Shown piece by piece: positions 13,459 through 22,924 of a stretch of 34,779 nucleotides of DNA (the stretch's first letter is position 1; each line of letters starts with the position of its first letter). The stretch is taken from positions 1 through 34,779 of the forward strand of contig CAYPWJ010000014.1 in NCBI GenBank assembly GCA_964414415.1. Direction: 5' to 3'. The notes beneath the pieces are model-generated. The model did not search any database. It was not told where the DNA came from and worked only from the letters and a program-made list of their open reading frames with translations. The position numbers and the translations under genes were made by a program. This stretch comes from CAZESS01 sp964414415 (lineage in GTDB: Archaea > Thermoplasmatota > E2 > UBA202 > DSCA01).

Positions 13459-14951
13459 CGTTGATAATCGCTTCGCAGGTAGCCAACGGTATCCTGGGCT
13501 ACGTCGGGCTGAAGTTCATCGCTCTCTACATGGAGCCGTGGCAGTACGGCGTCATCGGCTTCGCTTTTGGCTTCGTCTCGATCTTTAAAATCGTCGGCAA
13601 GCTGGGCTTCGACCAGGCGCACATCAAGCGGGTGTCGGAGGGCAAGGACCTCGGAAGGTGTATCGCGACGTATCTGTCGACGAAGCTAGGATTGGCCGGC
13701 CTGCTGGCCGCGGTGGTCATCGGCGCTGTCGCGGTGTGGACGATGGTGTTGGGCCGTGGGTTTGAGTCGCCGGTGCACGAGCAGGCTCTGTATGTCATGC
13801 TCGCCTATTTTTTCCTGTTCACATTGAGCCGTGGATTCATCTATACATTTATGGCCCGGAAGGAGATGGCGAAGGCGAATCTCCCTCGCTTTGCCTTCAC
13901 GGTTGGCCGGATAGCTGTCACGGTTTTCGTGGCACTGAGCGGTCTGGGGGCGCTGGCACTGGCCTACGCATACCTAGCGGGCGAGATATTGGAGTTTGTC
14001 TTGGCGCTGTATTTCCATCGGGGGTATCCTGTGGGTTCGCCGTCGCTCGATTATCTTAAGAGCTACAAGGTCTTTGCCCTTCCCGTGGTGGTGGCGGTTG
14101 CGGGGAACATGATTATTTTGAACGTGGATAAGGTGTTCATCCAGCTGTTCTGGGGTGCCGAGCAGGTCGGCCGTTATTTCGCGATGCATAATCTCTCTCG
14201 CTTCATCACGGTGTTCGTGACGGCGGTGTCGTCGCTGCTGTTCCCGACGATTTCGGCGTTGCACGCCAAAAACAACACGCGGGAGATTGAGCGGCTGACG
14301 CTGGTGTCTGAGCGATACATGAGCATGATTGTGTTCCCGATGGTGGTCGGGATGGCGGTGCTGGCGGGGCCTGCCATCAGGATTTTGCTGAGTAACAAGT
14401 ATCTGCCGGCGGTGATGGTGCTACAGGTGCTGCCGTTTTTCGTGTTGCTGCAGGCTTTAAAGCAGCCATATATGACTTTGACCCAGGGGATAAACAGACC
14501 AAGAATTAACCGCGATACTGTGGCTCTTATGGCAGCGGCAAATGTGGTTCTTAACCTGTTGCTGGTACCCCGGGGTATCAGCAGCCTGGGGATTGAACTG
14601 GCAGGGCTCGGCTCACTGGGGGCGGCCATTGCGACGGTTTCGTCGTTCTTGGTCGGGTTGCTGTATATCCGGTGGGTGGCGTGGCGTCTCACCGGGATAA
14701 CGGTGAATTACAGGATTGCACTGCATGCGGTCGCCGCCGGAGTGATGGCGTTCGCGTTGTATCAGCTCCAGGGCGTCTGGTTTATCGGGCGGTGGTACGA
14801 GCTGATAGCTGCGTCGTTGCTCGGCCTTGGCATCTATATCGGAGTGTTGTTCGTCATGCGGGAGTTCACCAAAGACGACTTTGATTTCTTCATGGATGCA
14901 CTCAATATTAGAAAAATGTTCGCTTACATATGGGATGAAATAACTGGCTGA
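13440..14951 (+). CDS. Wzx-like polysaccharide flippase (MOP superfamily)
   Basis: This 503-residue polytopic membrane protein has roughly 12-14 hydrophobic segments and begins SALIIASQVANGILGYVGLKFIALYM, the classic N-terminus of RfbX/Wzx oligosaccharide transporters. It carries the conserved motif of the seventh helix region (FPTISALHAKNN). It would flip lipid-linked glycan across the cytoplasmic membrane. ATG 13440 rather than 13431 is favoured by the TATA spacing. It ends only 2 nt from the convergent cyclase gene. Its first 15 bases recur six times in the TA island. Confidence 0.9.
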   Translation: MIARKSALIIASQVANGILGYVGLKFIALYMEPWQYGVIGFAFGFVSIFKIVGKLGFDQAHIKRVSEGKDLGRCIATYLSTKLGLAGLLAAVVIGAVAVWTMVLGRGFESPVHEQALYVMLAYFFLFTLSRGFIYTFMARKEMAKANLPRFAFTVGRIAVTVFVALSGLGALALAYAYLAGEILEFVLALYFHRGYPVGSPSLDYLKSYKVFALPVVVAVAGNMIILNVDKVFIQLFWGAEQVGRYFAMHNLSRFITVFVTAVSSLLFPTISALHAKNNTREIERLTLVSERYMSMIVFPMVVGMAVLAGPAIRILLSNKYLPAVMVLQVLPFFVLLQALKQPYMTLTQGINRPRINRDTVALMAAANVVLNLLLVPRGISSLGIELAGLGSLGAAIATVSSFLVGLLYIRWVAWRLTGITVNYRIALHAVAAGVMAFALYQLQGVWFIGRWYELIAASLLGLGIYIGVLFVMREFTKDDFDFFMDALNIRKMFAYIWDEITG

Positions 14952-14953
14952 GC

Positions 14954-15580
14954 CTAAATACTTTTTAAAACAGCTCTTACAGGAGAAGCCTCTACTCCGA
15001 TAATATGTATTGGGAAGGCATATAGCTTATATATGCCCTCGTTAACACGTGATAAATCTAAACCTTCTAGAATTAGTATATTATTTAACAGCAATGCTTT
15101 GTGAACATCAGAATATTTATTTCCAAATTTTTGGATGGACAAATAATCTATACCTACTAACTCAATATCATGTTTACATAATTCCATAGCACCGGAATTA
15201 TCAAAGGCAGTATAATCCTTCCTGAAGTCCTTATTTAATAATTTTGAGTTTGAAGTTTTAAACAAGATTCTTTTATATTTTTTAAACACCTCTTTATTAT
15301 TTTGGATTACAGAACTATCTATTACCTGAGCGTCGGTTTTTAGTACGTATGTACTTCCTAAAAATTTATGAAGTGGAAGTTCATCAATTGAAATTCCATC
15401 TTTAAAATAGTGGGAAGGAGCGTCAATGTGAGTGCCGGCATGGAGGTCCGTACTCATTACGCTATTTTTTACCCCATCCTTATCAAATTCTTTAATTAAC
15501 CTGATTTTTGGAGTTGGCATACCAGGCCAATGGGGCATATTTTTATGGACCGGCATGCTGATATCTATATATTCTGACAT
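14954..15580 (-). CDS. Cyclase / kynurenine-formamidase-like hydrolase
   Basis: This 208-residue protein of the PF04199 type has the metal motif HAGTHIDAPSHY (HxGTHxDxPxH, about residues 48-59). The family hydrolyses or cyclises amides and lactone-like bonds; the substrate here is unknown. TTTAAA at 15604-15609 lies 26 nt upstream of ATG 15580, so it has its own promoter. Base composition is strongly AT-rich compared with the flippase gene next to it. Its place at the end of a CMP-sugar-type gene set suggests modification of an acidic sugar or acyl group (inference). Confidence 0.82.
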   Translation of the reverse strand: MSEYIDISMPVHKNMPHWPGMPTPKIRLIKEFDKDGVKNSVMSTDLHAGTHIDAPSHYFKDGISIDELPLHKFLGSTYVLKTDAQVIDSSVIQNNKEVFKKYKRILFKTSNSKLLNKDFRKDYTAFDNSGAMELCKHDIELVGIDYLSIQKFGNKYSDVHKALLLNNILILEGLDLSRVNEGIYKLYAFPIHIIGVEASPVRAVLKSI

Positions 15581-15603
15581 ACCATATCAATTCTTTAAAT
15601 TTA

Positions 15604-15609
15604 TTTAAA
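15604..15609 (-). promoter_or_regulatory. TATA box of the cyclase gene
   Basis: TTTAAA is centred 26 nt before ATG 15580. Confidence 0.5.
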
Positions 15610-15643
15610 TTTGATGCAAAATACATCCTCTGTGCATTAATAT

Positions 15644-16909
15644 TCAATGACGCATCTTCAGGGCCGGGATATATGAATTAGTTAAGGAGCGGTATTTTTT
15701 TCCTTGTTCCTCTCCATATCTGAGCATCCGTTCTAACAGCCGACAATGCTGAGCGTAGTAATCAGTATAAATTCTATCCCTAAAGAAAGAAGGATGAGTT
15801 TTAAATACCGTTTTCATCAACCCGGTATACTGGGCAGAGCTTTCGTGTTTCCAAAAATATTTACTACTTTCTTTTCTTCCATCACACCCAATAATGCCAA
15901 TGTTTTTTGTGAAAGATGAAGCGATCGGAAGCATGTAAGCTGTTAATATGTTGCCCGTTGGCATCAACGAAAAAGTATCCAAATCTGGAAAATTAATCTT
16001 TGGAGAGATATTAGGGATACCAATAATGTATTTTTTCAGTTGAGGATAATGATAAAGCAAGAGAGGGGCACTGTGATGAGGAACCGCGACCCAACAATTA
16101 AACCTCTCAACTGTTTCTAATACATCATTTCTAAATGTAGCTGCATATTTAGACGGACCAAAATGGAAAACAGGGTCTGCAAAAACCAATAATGTTGGAT
16201 TTATATGTTGCAGAAGCTCTTGATTTTTAACCATGCTGTTACACACTATAGAAAACCCATCCCTAAAATTATAGTCCCAAGCCCTTGTAAGAGAAGGGCC
16301 CAATCCGAAGACATATGACTTTTCATAGCCATCTGTTTCTTGTTTTAAATTTTTAAAATTGCTTTTATACAATTTCAATAAATTTTTTTTCTCAGTTGAA
16401 TCCATCAATTCAAAAAATAATTTCCGAAAATTACCACAAGAAGTAGTAGAGTAAAAGGTCGGATCAACTATCTCAACGAGATCGATGTGATTAAGTATTT
16501 TATGTTCCTTTAAGTATTGCTTTTTATATAACAATACTAATTCATCTTTTTCAAATGTGATATTTTTCTCTATACTAACAAATTGGAAACTTTCGTGTTC
16601 ATTCAAATAATTTTCCTGAAATTTGGGAACCGGTATATCTTTAATACTAACATCTCCGATGCCCTCTTGGACAGGAATTCGAGGAGGAGAAATACCTATG
16701 CTTTTAAAAGATGGAAGATACCAAGAAACTCTATTTAATATATCACCAAGAATTGTACGGTCTTCAACGGGGGGGTAGATAGTCAACTTCTGGCCCTGCC
16801 GAGGATTTTTTATATTTTTCAATATCTTTTTCCAACCCTGAAGGAGCAAATATTGAAATTGCCTAAGTTTTATCTTTAATATTTTCCGTTTGCCAATTGC
16901 TACCGACAT
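15644..16909 (-). CDS. DUF115-like protein, possible glycosyl/sugar-acid transferase
   Basis: The protein is about 421 residues. The C-terminal half has a Rossmann-like beginning (YVFGLGPSLTRAWDY) followed by CNSMVKNQELL, LLVFADPVFHFGP and IGIIGCDGR. This resembles the GxGPSL...CN...D arrangement of DUF115-like proteins and of some sialyltransferase-related folds. No confident function can be given. The N-terminal 170 residues match nothing I recognise. ATG 16909 is preferred over GTG 16927 because an AATATAAAG box lies about 27 nt upstream. It sits in the AT-rich operon after the SDR gene. Confidence 0.6.
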   Translation of the reverse strand: MSVAIGKRKILKIKLRQFQYLLLQGWKKILKNIKNPRQGQKLTIYPPVEDRTILGDILNRVSWYLPSFKSIGISPPRIPVQEGIGDVSIKDIPVPKFQENYLNEHESFQFVSIEKNITFEKDELVLLYKKQYLKEHKILNHIDLVEIVDPTFYSTTSCGNFRKLFFELMDSTEKKNLLKLYKSNFKNLKQETDGYEKSYVFGLGPSLTRAWDYNFRDGFSIVCNSMVKNQELLQHINPTLLVFADPVFHFGPSKYAATFRNDVLETVERFNCWVAVPHHSAPLLLYHYPQLKKYIIGIPNISPKINFPDLDTFSLMPTGNILTAYMLPIASSFTKNIGIIGCDGRKESSKYFWKHESSAQYTGLMKTVFKTHPSFFRDRIYTDYYAQHCRLLERMLRYGEEQGKKYRSLTNSYIPALKMRH

Positions 16910-16940
16910 CGTGAAATTGAATAACACACCCCTTTATATT

Positions 16941-17672
16941 TTATTCTGTACTCAGTTTCGCCAGTGCGCCGCCATCGACTATCACACTAGCCCCGGTCAT
17001 GAAAGAATTCTTACAACTAGATAAAAAATAAATCACGTCAGCGATTTCGTTTGGATGACCGATTCGTTTTAAAGGGGTCTTATTTTCGAGTTTTTTTAAG
17101 TTAGAATCAATACTTTTCTTTCCTCTACTAAGTCCTGCAGTTAGCATCGGGGTTTTTACAGCCCCTGGCAATATGCAATTTACTCTGATTTCAGGAGATA
17201 ATTCTAGAGCAAGTGCCCGGGTAAATGCCTCAATGGCCCCTTTACTCGCAGCGTAAACACCGATTTCTTTCGATGTCGCTATAGAGTGAACTGAGCCAAC
17301 GTTAACGATGGAACTGGGCTTGTTTAATTTGTCATAAAGATTTTTAACTAAAAGAAAAATCGACCGAACATTTGTTGAAAAAGTGTCTGTCCACTCCGCT
17401 ATACTCGTTTGTAATATAGATTTATAGTATACTATTGAAGCTATGTTAATCAAAGAATCGATTTTAATGTTTCTTTCCTCCAATTGATTAGAAAAATTTG
17501 AAATATCCTTTGGAGAAGAAATATCAACATGATAAAAATCTCCTTTCCATTGCTGTTTTGGTTCTTTTATATCTATGCCAATTACATTATAACCGTTATC
17601 CGCAAATTTTTGGACGGTACTCCTACCGATTCCGCCACATGCACCAGTTATGACCACATGCTTATTCATCAT
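16941..17672 (-). CDS. Short-chain dehydrogenase/reductase
   Basis: This 243-residue SDR has the NAD(P) motif TGACGGIGRS (TGxxxGIG), NIAS (equivalent of NNAG) and the catalytic YAASK with the upstream Ser in NVGSVHS. It ends in FMTGASVIVDGGA, the typical SDR C-terminus. GGAGGAGG lies just before the ATG, and the start overlaps the end of the dehydrogenase gene by 11 nt, so the two are translationally coupled. The substrate is presumably a sugar or sugar-derived acid handled with the cytidylyltransferase (inference). Confidence 0.87.
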   Translation of the reverse strand: MMNKHVVITGACGGIGRSTVQKFADNGYNVIGIDIKEPKQQWKGDFYHVDISSPKDISNFSNQLEERNIKIDSLINIASIVYYKSILQTSIAEWTDTFSTNVRSIFLLVKNLYDKLNKPSSIVNVGSVHSIATSKEIGVYAASKGAIEAFTRALALELSPEIRVNCILPGAVKTPMLTAGLSRGKKSIDSNLKKLENKTPLKRIGHPNEIADVIYFLSSCKNSFMTGASVIVDGGALAKLSTE

Positions 17673-18609
17673 CCTCCTCCTTTAAACTTTTAATCAAGTT
17701 TTTAACGGTATTTTCGTGTATTTTTTCCACCTCAGTTGCTCCATTATAAGCGTTATGCGGAGATAATATACAGTTATCTAATTCTTTCAGTAAACTTTTT
17801 TCTGGAAGTGGCTCTTTTTCAAAAACATCCAATCCAGCACCTGCTATATCGCGATTTTTTAATGCTTTGATAAGAGCCTTCTCATTTATAATCGGGCCAC
17901 GAGCGGTATTTATTATATAAGCCCCTTCCTTCATTATATTTAATTCACGCATATCGATGAGATGGTAGCTGCTCGGGTTTAAGTCACAATTTAGGCTCAC
18001 GATGTCAGAGTGCTTCAATAAATCGTCTTTTTCAATCATCTTTATCTGATACTTCTCCAAAATGTGTGCTGGGACCTCTCGGATATCGTTACCTAGAATT
18101 TTCATTTTAAACCCATGTGCTCTTCTTGCTACTGCTTGTCCGATATGTCCCACGCCAACTATTCCTATCGTCTTATTGTGGAGATTCCAGCCACCCTCCC
18201 GTTGCCATTTTCCTGAGCGTACATATCTGTCCAATTTATGTAGGTTTCTTGATAAATTTAAGATAAAAGCAAATACGTAATCAGCAACAGATTCAGTAAA
18301 ACCAGCCGGGGTATTGTATACCTTGATTTGCTGGTTTTTTGCCTCAGCCAAATCTATTGAATCAATACCTACGCCCCATTTTGAAATCACTCGTAAATTT
18401 TTTGCTTGCTTGAGTACTTTCGAAGTGAATTCATCATCGCCAGCTATTACGCCATCATACTCTTTAATGGTGGATAATAGTTGGTCCTCAGATAATTTTT
18501 GTGAAACATTCGCTATATCAATAGCGATGTCGTTATTGTCTAATTCTTTTTTAAATTCGAAAATTTTTTCCCTCATTTGAGGTGCCGAAACTAATACTTT
18601 GTATCTCAT
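17662..18609 (-). CDS. D-isomer-specific 2-hydroxyacid dehydrogenase
   Basis: This 315-residue protein of the SerA-like family has the NAD motif GIVGVGHIGQAVARR, the substrate Arg in NTARGPIINE, Glu in LDVFEKEP and the catalytic His in LSPHNAYNG. It is missing the regulatory ACT domain of SerA. It would interconvert a 2-keto acid and a D-2-hydroxy acid. It starts 3 nt after the cytidylyltransferase stop, with GGAGTG upstream. Next to a CMP-activating enzyme, it may make or modify the acid that is activated (inference). Confidence 0.87.
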   Translation of the reverse strand: MRYKVLVSAPQMREKIFEFKKELDNNDIAIDIANVSQKLSEDQLLSTIKEYDGVIAGDDEFTSKVLKQAKNLRVISKWGVGIDSIDLAEAKNQQIKVYNTPAGFTESVADYVFAFILNLSRNLHKLDRYVRSGKWQREGGWNLHNKTIGIVGVGHIGQAVARRAHGFKMKILGNDIREVPAHILEKYQIKMIEKDDLLKHSDIVSLNCDLNPSSYHLIDMRELNIMKEGAYIINTARGPIINEKALIKALKNRDIAGAGLDVFEKEPLPEKSLLKELDNCILSPHNAYNGATEVEKIHENTVKNLIKSLKEEDDE

Positions 18610-18612
18610 ATT

Positions 18613-19281
18613 TTAACACTCCATTTCTAAACGCCTTTCCATTAAAAACTGGGCTATTTGAAAATCAAGAAGTTCATCAATATCCCAGGATTCTTCTCGC
18701 GATATTTCAAAAGCAATTGGATTTTTACCAATCCTTCTTCCGGTATCTAAAATACTCTGTTTGGTAAATATATAGATATTTGAGTTTTCTTCATATAAGG
18801 GATCTAAATCCTGCGTCCTTTTTAAATCTCCTAAGCTATGATTAATTGGATTTAGTTGTACATCCCAAAAACGAGCTTGGAGTGGAGTAACAGAAAAGAG
18901 GGAGTCCCCTTCCTCCTTTTTAAATTTTTTTATCGCACTCTCGATGGTGTCTCCTCTCAAGAGAGGATTTGTCGCGTGAGTTTGTATATATAAGTCTGCA
19001 TTAACAATGCCAACATCATACTGGAGGATTGAGTTCATAGATGTATAGTCGCCGCATAAATGTTCTGGCCGTCTGGCGACATTAACTCTTTCCATACCTG
19101 CTATCGAATTTATAAGGTGGGTGCTGTCTGTATTAACATGTATAGAAGATATACTTTTACAGCCAAGCAATGTCTCTAAAATCCATTGGTACAGTGGCTT
19201 CCCACAGAAGTCACGAAAATTTTTATTTGGTATTCGCTCACTATGTTGCTTTATTGGCAACAAAGCTACGACTTCTTCCAT
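18613..19281 (-). CDS. CMP-sugar-type cytidylyltransferase (NeuA/KdsB-like)
   Basis: This 222-residue protein has the family N-terminus LLPIKQHSERIPNKNFRDF (CTP-binding, related to ARGGSKRIPGKN), HVNTDS and QTHATNPLL. Such enzymes activate acidic sugars such as sialic or Kdo-like acids as CMP derivatives. No NeuB or NeuC homologue is in the window, so the acid is unknown. ATG 19281 is chosen over GTG 19290 because AAGGGTG lies 7 nt upstream. The gene overlaps the preceding GT2 gene by 16 nt. Confidence 0.82.
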   Translation of the reverse strand: MEEVVALLPIKQHSERIPNKNFRDFCGKPLYQWILETLLGCKSISSIHVNTDSTHLINSIAGMERVNVARRPEHLCGDYTSMNSILQYDVGIVNADLYIQTHATNPLLRGDTIESAIKKFKKEEGDSLFSVTPLQARFWDVQLNPINHSLGDLKRTQDLDPLYEENSNIYIFTKQSILDTGRRIGKNPIAFEISREESWDIDELLDFQIAQFLMERRLEMEC

Positions 19282-20261
19282 TTTTGGCACCCTTTACCTT
19301 TTGTATAATCCACTTCTAAATATGAAGCATCACGTTCATCTGCAATAGTATTTTGGTCAGAGGAAAAATCATTATGATTTGGATAATAATATCGTCTCCT
19401 AAGTTGTTCTGTCAAGCCGGATTTTCTCTTATGGCCCATATATGTGCCAATGAATTGGTTGTATCTAAAGCGAAGTATATCTAAAAAATTTCCGCTTAGC
19501 ATTTGTTTGGTAAATGCTGCTTTTAAATCGTGCCAACTATTCGTCGCCCATAAATAGATAAAATCTACAAAATTAAAATCAAGCTGCGGTCTAATTTGTT
19601 TTAATGCCATAGCCTCTCTTTCGTAACGATTTCTTATCTGGCTAAAAGTTTCCTCATGTACATGTATGACTGTGGCTTTAGGTGCGTATACAATCTTGTA
19701 TCCACTATCCATTGCCCTTTGGGCCCAATCCAAATCCTCGAGTCCCGTTAGTGTTTCATCATATTTTATGGTGTTCCACACCTCCTTCCGGATAGCGGCG
19801 TTTGCATTATTGCAAAAGGGATGGTCTTGCACGTAGCTACCATTTCCTTCAGGAAACCACTTCTTGAATATTTGATGCTCTGAAAATTTGGTTTTTTTAC
19901 ATCCTCTCTGTTTACCATAAACTAGCGCAACGTCATCGTCTTCAAATGGTTTCATTAATTTTTCTAGCCAATTCTTCTTTTGGGGGTACACATGACCGCT
20001 AGCAAATATACAGTACTCGCCGTTGGAATTTTCTATTCCGAGGTTTAGGGCACGGCCAAACGTAAACTGTTCCGGAGGGATAAATACGACTTTTCCTCCG
20101 TAATCCTCTACAAGTGACGCAGTAGCGTCGGTAGAACCAGAATCAACCAAAATTATTTCGCAATCTCGGAAGGTTTGGGCTGAAATACCATGCAATAATC
20201 GGGCAATATGTTTCTCTTCGTTATAGGCTCGTATTACTATAGATGCTAGCGGGCTCGACAT
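19266..20261 (-). CDS. Family 2 glycosyltransferase
   Basis: This 331-residue GT-A enzyme starts with ASIVIRAYNEEKHIARLL and has EIILVDSGSTDATASL, the nucleotide-sugar site. A DLDWAQRAMDSGYKIVY segment follows, resembling rhamnosyltransferase-type GT2 enzymes. A TTTAAA box at 20288-20293 lies 30 nt upstream, making this the first gene of the AT-rich operon that runs toward 14954. The acceptor and donor are unknown. Confidence 0.87.
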   Translation of the reverse strand: MSSPLASIVIRAYNEEKHIARLLHGISAQTFRDCEIILVDSGSTDATASLVEDYGGKVVFIPPEQFTFGRALNLGIENSNGEYCIFASGHVYPQKKNWLEKLMKPFEDDDVALVYGKQRGCKKTKFSEHQIFKKWFPEGNGSYVQDHPFCNNANAAIRKEVWNTIKYDETLTGLEDLDWAQRAMDSGYKIVYAPKATVIHVHEETFSQIRNRYEREAMALKQIRPQLDFNFVDFIYLWATNSWHDLKAAFTKQMLSGNFLDILRFRYNQFIGTYMGHKRKSGLTEQLRRRYYYPNHNDFSSDQNTIADERDASYLEVDYTKGKGCQKWKKS

Positions 20262-20397
20262 TACGTTTATGTAAAACAGCTTTCTTATTTAAACTTTAAT
20301 TTATTTGGAAGTCAGTCTCTTATATAAACATATAAAGGCTAATCGGTCAAGCCCTGCTAAAATACTCCTGTGCCAGTCAGATTCCCACTTGAAATAA

Positions 20398-21348
20398 TTA
20401 AGAGTATAATATCTTGTTTTTAAAGAAATTTAATATTTTATTTATCCTTCCGATAGAGGCCTCTACATAATAGTTTTTCTTGACTTTTTTTAATTCCTCT
20501 TTCACCACCTTTTTGTTGATATTATCGGTGAGCCTTGGTAACTTCTTTTCCTCTGTATCCAGAGGGTAGTTTAACATATTTAAAAGAGCGCCGATATTTT
20601 TTTTAGCGTATTCAATTTGTTTTTTAGATAATACCTGCCTCCAATTCCCTTTTTTACCTTTGCGAACATGATCTGGGTTACTCTGTTTCATTTTTTTATA
20701 GGAAGTCATCTCTTTCACCCTCTTTATCTCGTCTTCGGATAATTTATAACCCAAATATTCAGATAGATTTTTTATTTCTTCAAATGTTTCCTGTTTCAAT
20801 CGTTCAAAAAAGATAACATATACATCGGTATTAACAAGGTAAGGAAAAACATGATATGCCCAGCTAAAAAATTGCCATTCATACATTTTGTTGATATAAT
20901 CTTGGGCAGACAAATATCTTTTTACATTAGGATAATATTTTTCCATGTAATCCGACTGGGTAAAATGAGCTCTTGAAATCAATACATCTCTGGGATCTCT
21001 ACATACATATACTTTTTTACCGATTTTTGAAAACAAATCATCCGTCTTGTCACAATATCTCGAATGCGTCCAAATATGAGAAGTGTTTTTCAGATAATGA
21101 TCAATATCTTCGACTTTTTCCCTAAATCGAGAGCTTATTCTATAATAATATCCGTGGTCTGTAATATCTAATACATCTACCTCAGCTTGCCAATCCAAAC
21201 TTAACGGCCACTTTTTAGCCTCATCGTAAATCGGTTGTTCGACAATATATGGGGTTTGAAAATCATCTTTTGTCTCTAAAATCGATCTGATAATCTTGTA
21301 AACCCACGAATTTCCACTTTTTGCCTTTCCAATTTGGATAACTGTCAT
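20398..21348 (-). CDS. PAPS-dependent sulfotransferase
   Basis: This 316-residue protein has the 5'-phosphosulfate loop GKAKSGNSWVYKII near the N-terminus, the 3'-phosphate motif VYVCRDPRDVLISRAHF and the late RKGKKGNWRQVL segment (RKGxxGxW), all in family order. It should transfer sulfate from PAPS to a hydroxyl of a glycan or lipid in the cytoplasm. The last 40 residues are very lysine-rich. Composition is AT-rich like the operon at 14954-20261, from which it is separated by 136 nt. The IS at 21424 lies just upstream of its promoter region. Confidence 0.88.
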   Translation of the reverse strand: MTVIQIGKAKSGNSWVYKIIRSILETKDDFQTPYIVEQPIYDEAKKWPLSLDWQAEVDVLDITDHGYYYRISSRFREKVEDIDHYLKNTSHIWTHSRYCDKTDDLFSKIGKKVYVCRDPRDVLISRAHFTQSDYMEKYYPNVKRYLSAQDYINKMYEWQFFSWAYHVFPYLVNTDVYVIFFERLKQETFEEIKNLSEYLGYKLSEDEIKRVKEMTSYKKMKQSNPDHVRKGKKGNWRQVLSKKQIEYAKKNIGALLNMLNYPLDTEEKKLPRLTDNINKKVVKEELKKVKKNYYVEASIGRINKILNFFKNKILYS

Positions 21349-21423
21349 ATTTTATTAAGCTATACTTTTTGCATTACTCTGAATCGTTGTATATTGTGCA
21401 ATAAAACATATCCTTTATATTTA

Positions 21424-22739
21424 CAGGACTTTTGCAATTTTTATAAAATTTTATAATTCATGAGGCTCCTTCAGGAGGGAGGGATGTGGATGACACCGAT
21501 AGTGAGACATCCACGGATTGTGCGGAAGTATGGCTCGTTTTTCGAGGGGATGTTTTCCAAGCCACAACATAAGCATTTCCGGCGGTTCCTGACCGGAACC
21601 ATTGTCGGCACCAATCATACCGTGACAGGGATAAACGAGCGGTTTGTGGAGCGAAATGACCAGAGCTCGATGAACCGATTTCTCACCGAAGCACCATGGT
21701 CAGAGGACGAACTCAACCACCGCAGGCTGCAGCTACTCCAGGAAAATGGGCTGGAGTGGAAAAAGTCAGGCTGTGTCAGTATCGATGACGTGCTCATCGA
21801 AAAAGAAGGAAAAAAGATTGTTGGGGTGGGAAAGCTGTTTGACCATTGCACCTGCAGCTACGTGCAGGCTCAGCAGCTGGTCACCAGCCATTACGTGGAT
21901 AGCGACACACATTATCCCGTCCAATTCGCCCAGTATTTCAAGAGAGACTCTGATGAAGCTGAACAATACGGATTCCGGTCGAAGATTGATTTGGCCTGCC
22001 AGCTGGTGGATGACGCTGTCGAGCGGGGATGCCCGGCTCGGGTGTTTCTTTTCGACAGCTGGTATCTCTCCAAGCAGCTGGCCAATCACATTGAAAGCTA
22101 TGACCGAGACTGGATCGGGGCCGTTAAATCCAACCGAAAAATCAGGATCAAGGGGGAGTACATGCAGATAAAGGAGTTTGCCGCCATGCTCGACAGAGAC
22201 GATTTCAGAGAGATAGAACTGGGCGACACAACCTATCTGACGTTCACTAAGGCCCTCCAGATGTCAAACATGGGAAAGGTACGCATCGTGATAGCCTATG
22301 AAGATAAAGACGAAGATGAAGCGGAAGATGACGATGAGGGGCCAATATATCTGGCTACCAATGTCCGATACTGGGAGGAAAAGAAAATCCTGCACCTGTA
22401 TAGCCGGCGGTGGTCCATCGAAACCTTCTATCGAGATGCGAAGCAGCATTTAGGATTGGGGGACTGTCAGCTTCGGAGACCGCAAGGTATCAGGCGATAC
22501 TGGTATCTGGTCTTCCTAGCGTACTCTCTCCTCAAGCTGGATGTCGAGCAGAGCACGATCGGTAGATGGATAGATACCAATCTGGGCACGATTGGTGAAC
22601 GATGTAGGAACGCCTGCAAAGACTTGGTGCAGTCATTGGTGAAATGGATCTACACCAAGATACTTGATGAAGGAGTAAAAAATGTGAACGTGAATTACCT
22701 AGTAGATGCACTACTCGCCTGAAAAACGCAAAAGTTCAG
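21424..22739 (+). mobile_element. Complete IS element with DDE transposase
   Basis: The 1316-bp element is bounded by imperfect inverted repeats beginning CAGGACTTTTGC on the left and, as reverse complement, CTGAACTTTTGC on the right. It is flanked by TATTTA on both sides (21418-21423 and 22740-22745), a 6-bp target duplication. Its single transposase gene is intact, so it may be active. Confidence 0.8.
21484..22722 (+). CDS. IS4/IS701-like DDE transposase
   Basis: The protein is about 412 residues. The catalytic triad appears as SIDDVLIEK, LFDSWYLSK and the late RRWSIETFYRDAKQHLGL (the YREK-like signature of IS4-type enzymes). ATG 21484 is chosen because AGGAGG lies 5 nt before it; the in-frame ATG at 21460 has no such site. 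The family name is from motif layout only; IS701 and IS4 relatives are hard to separate by eye. Confidence 0.85.
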   Translation: MWMTPIVRHPRIVRKYGSFFEGMFSKPQHKHFRRFLTGTIVGTNHTVTGINERFVERNDQSSMNRFLTEAPWSEDELNHRRLQLLQENGLEWKKSGCVSIDDVLIEKEGKKIVGVGKLFDHCTCSYVQAQQLVTSHYVDSDTHYPVQFAQYFKRDSDEAEQYGFRSKIDLACQLVDDAVERGCPARVFLFDSWYLSKQLANHIESYDRDWIGAVKSNRKIRIKGEYMQIKEFAAMLDRDDFREIELGDTTYLTFTKALQMSNMGKVRIVIAYEDKDEDEAEDDDEGPIYLATNVRYWEEKKILHLYSRRWSIETFYRDAKQHLGLGDCQLRRPQGIRRYWYLVFLAYSLLKLDVEQSTIGRWIDTNLGTIGERCRNACKDLVQSLVKWIYTKILDEGVKNVNVNYLVDALLA

Positions 22740-22924
22740 TATTTATTTGCTTTCAGCCATGGAACCTCAATCGAGGTAGGAATATGAGCAAAGGGATGAG
22801 AAAACATGCCCATCTCTCCAAACAGTTGTCCATGATCGGCAATGATAACCGCTTTACCCGGAAGATCAGAGACAAGTTCTTCAATCCAATAGGCAGCTTG
22901 ATATGCCATTATCCACCCGATAGA
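22736..22924 (-). pseudogene. Sulfatase-like C-terminal remnant, truncated by the IS
   Basis: About 62 codons read WIMAYQAAYWIEELVSDLPG and VIIADHGQLFGEMG, then HPFAHIPTSIEVPWL, the C-terminal end of alkaline-phosphatase-superfamily sulfatases with the DHG metal motif. The N-terminal three quarters are absent. The stop codon lies inside the IS inverted repeat. Without the IS and one TSD copy, the frame would run about 18 more codons to 21360. The 5' part overlaps the GT2 frame out of register. Confidence 0.65.
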
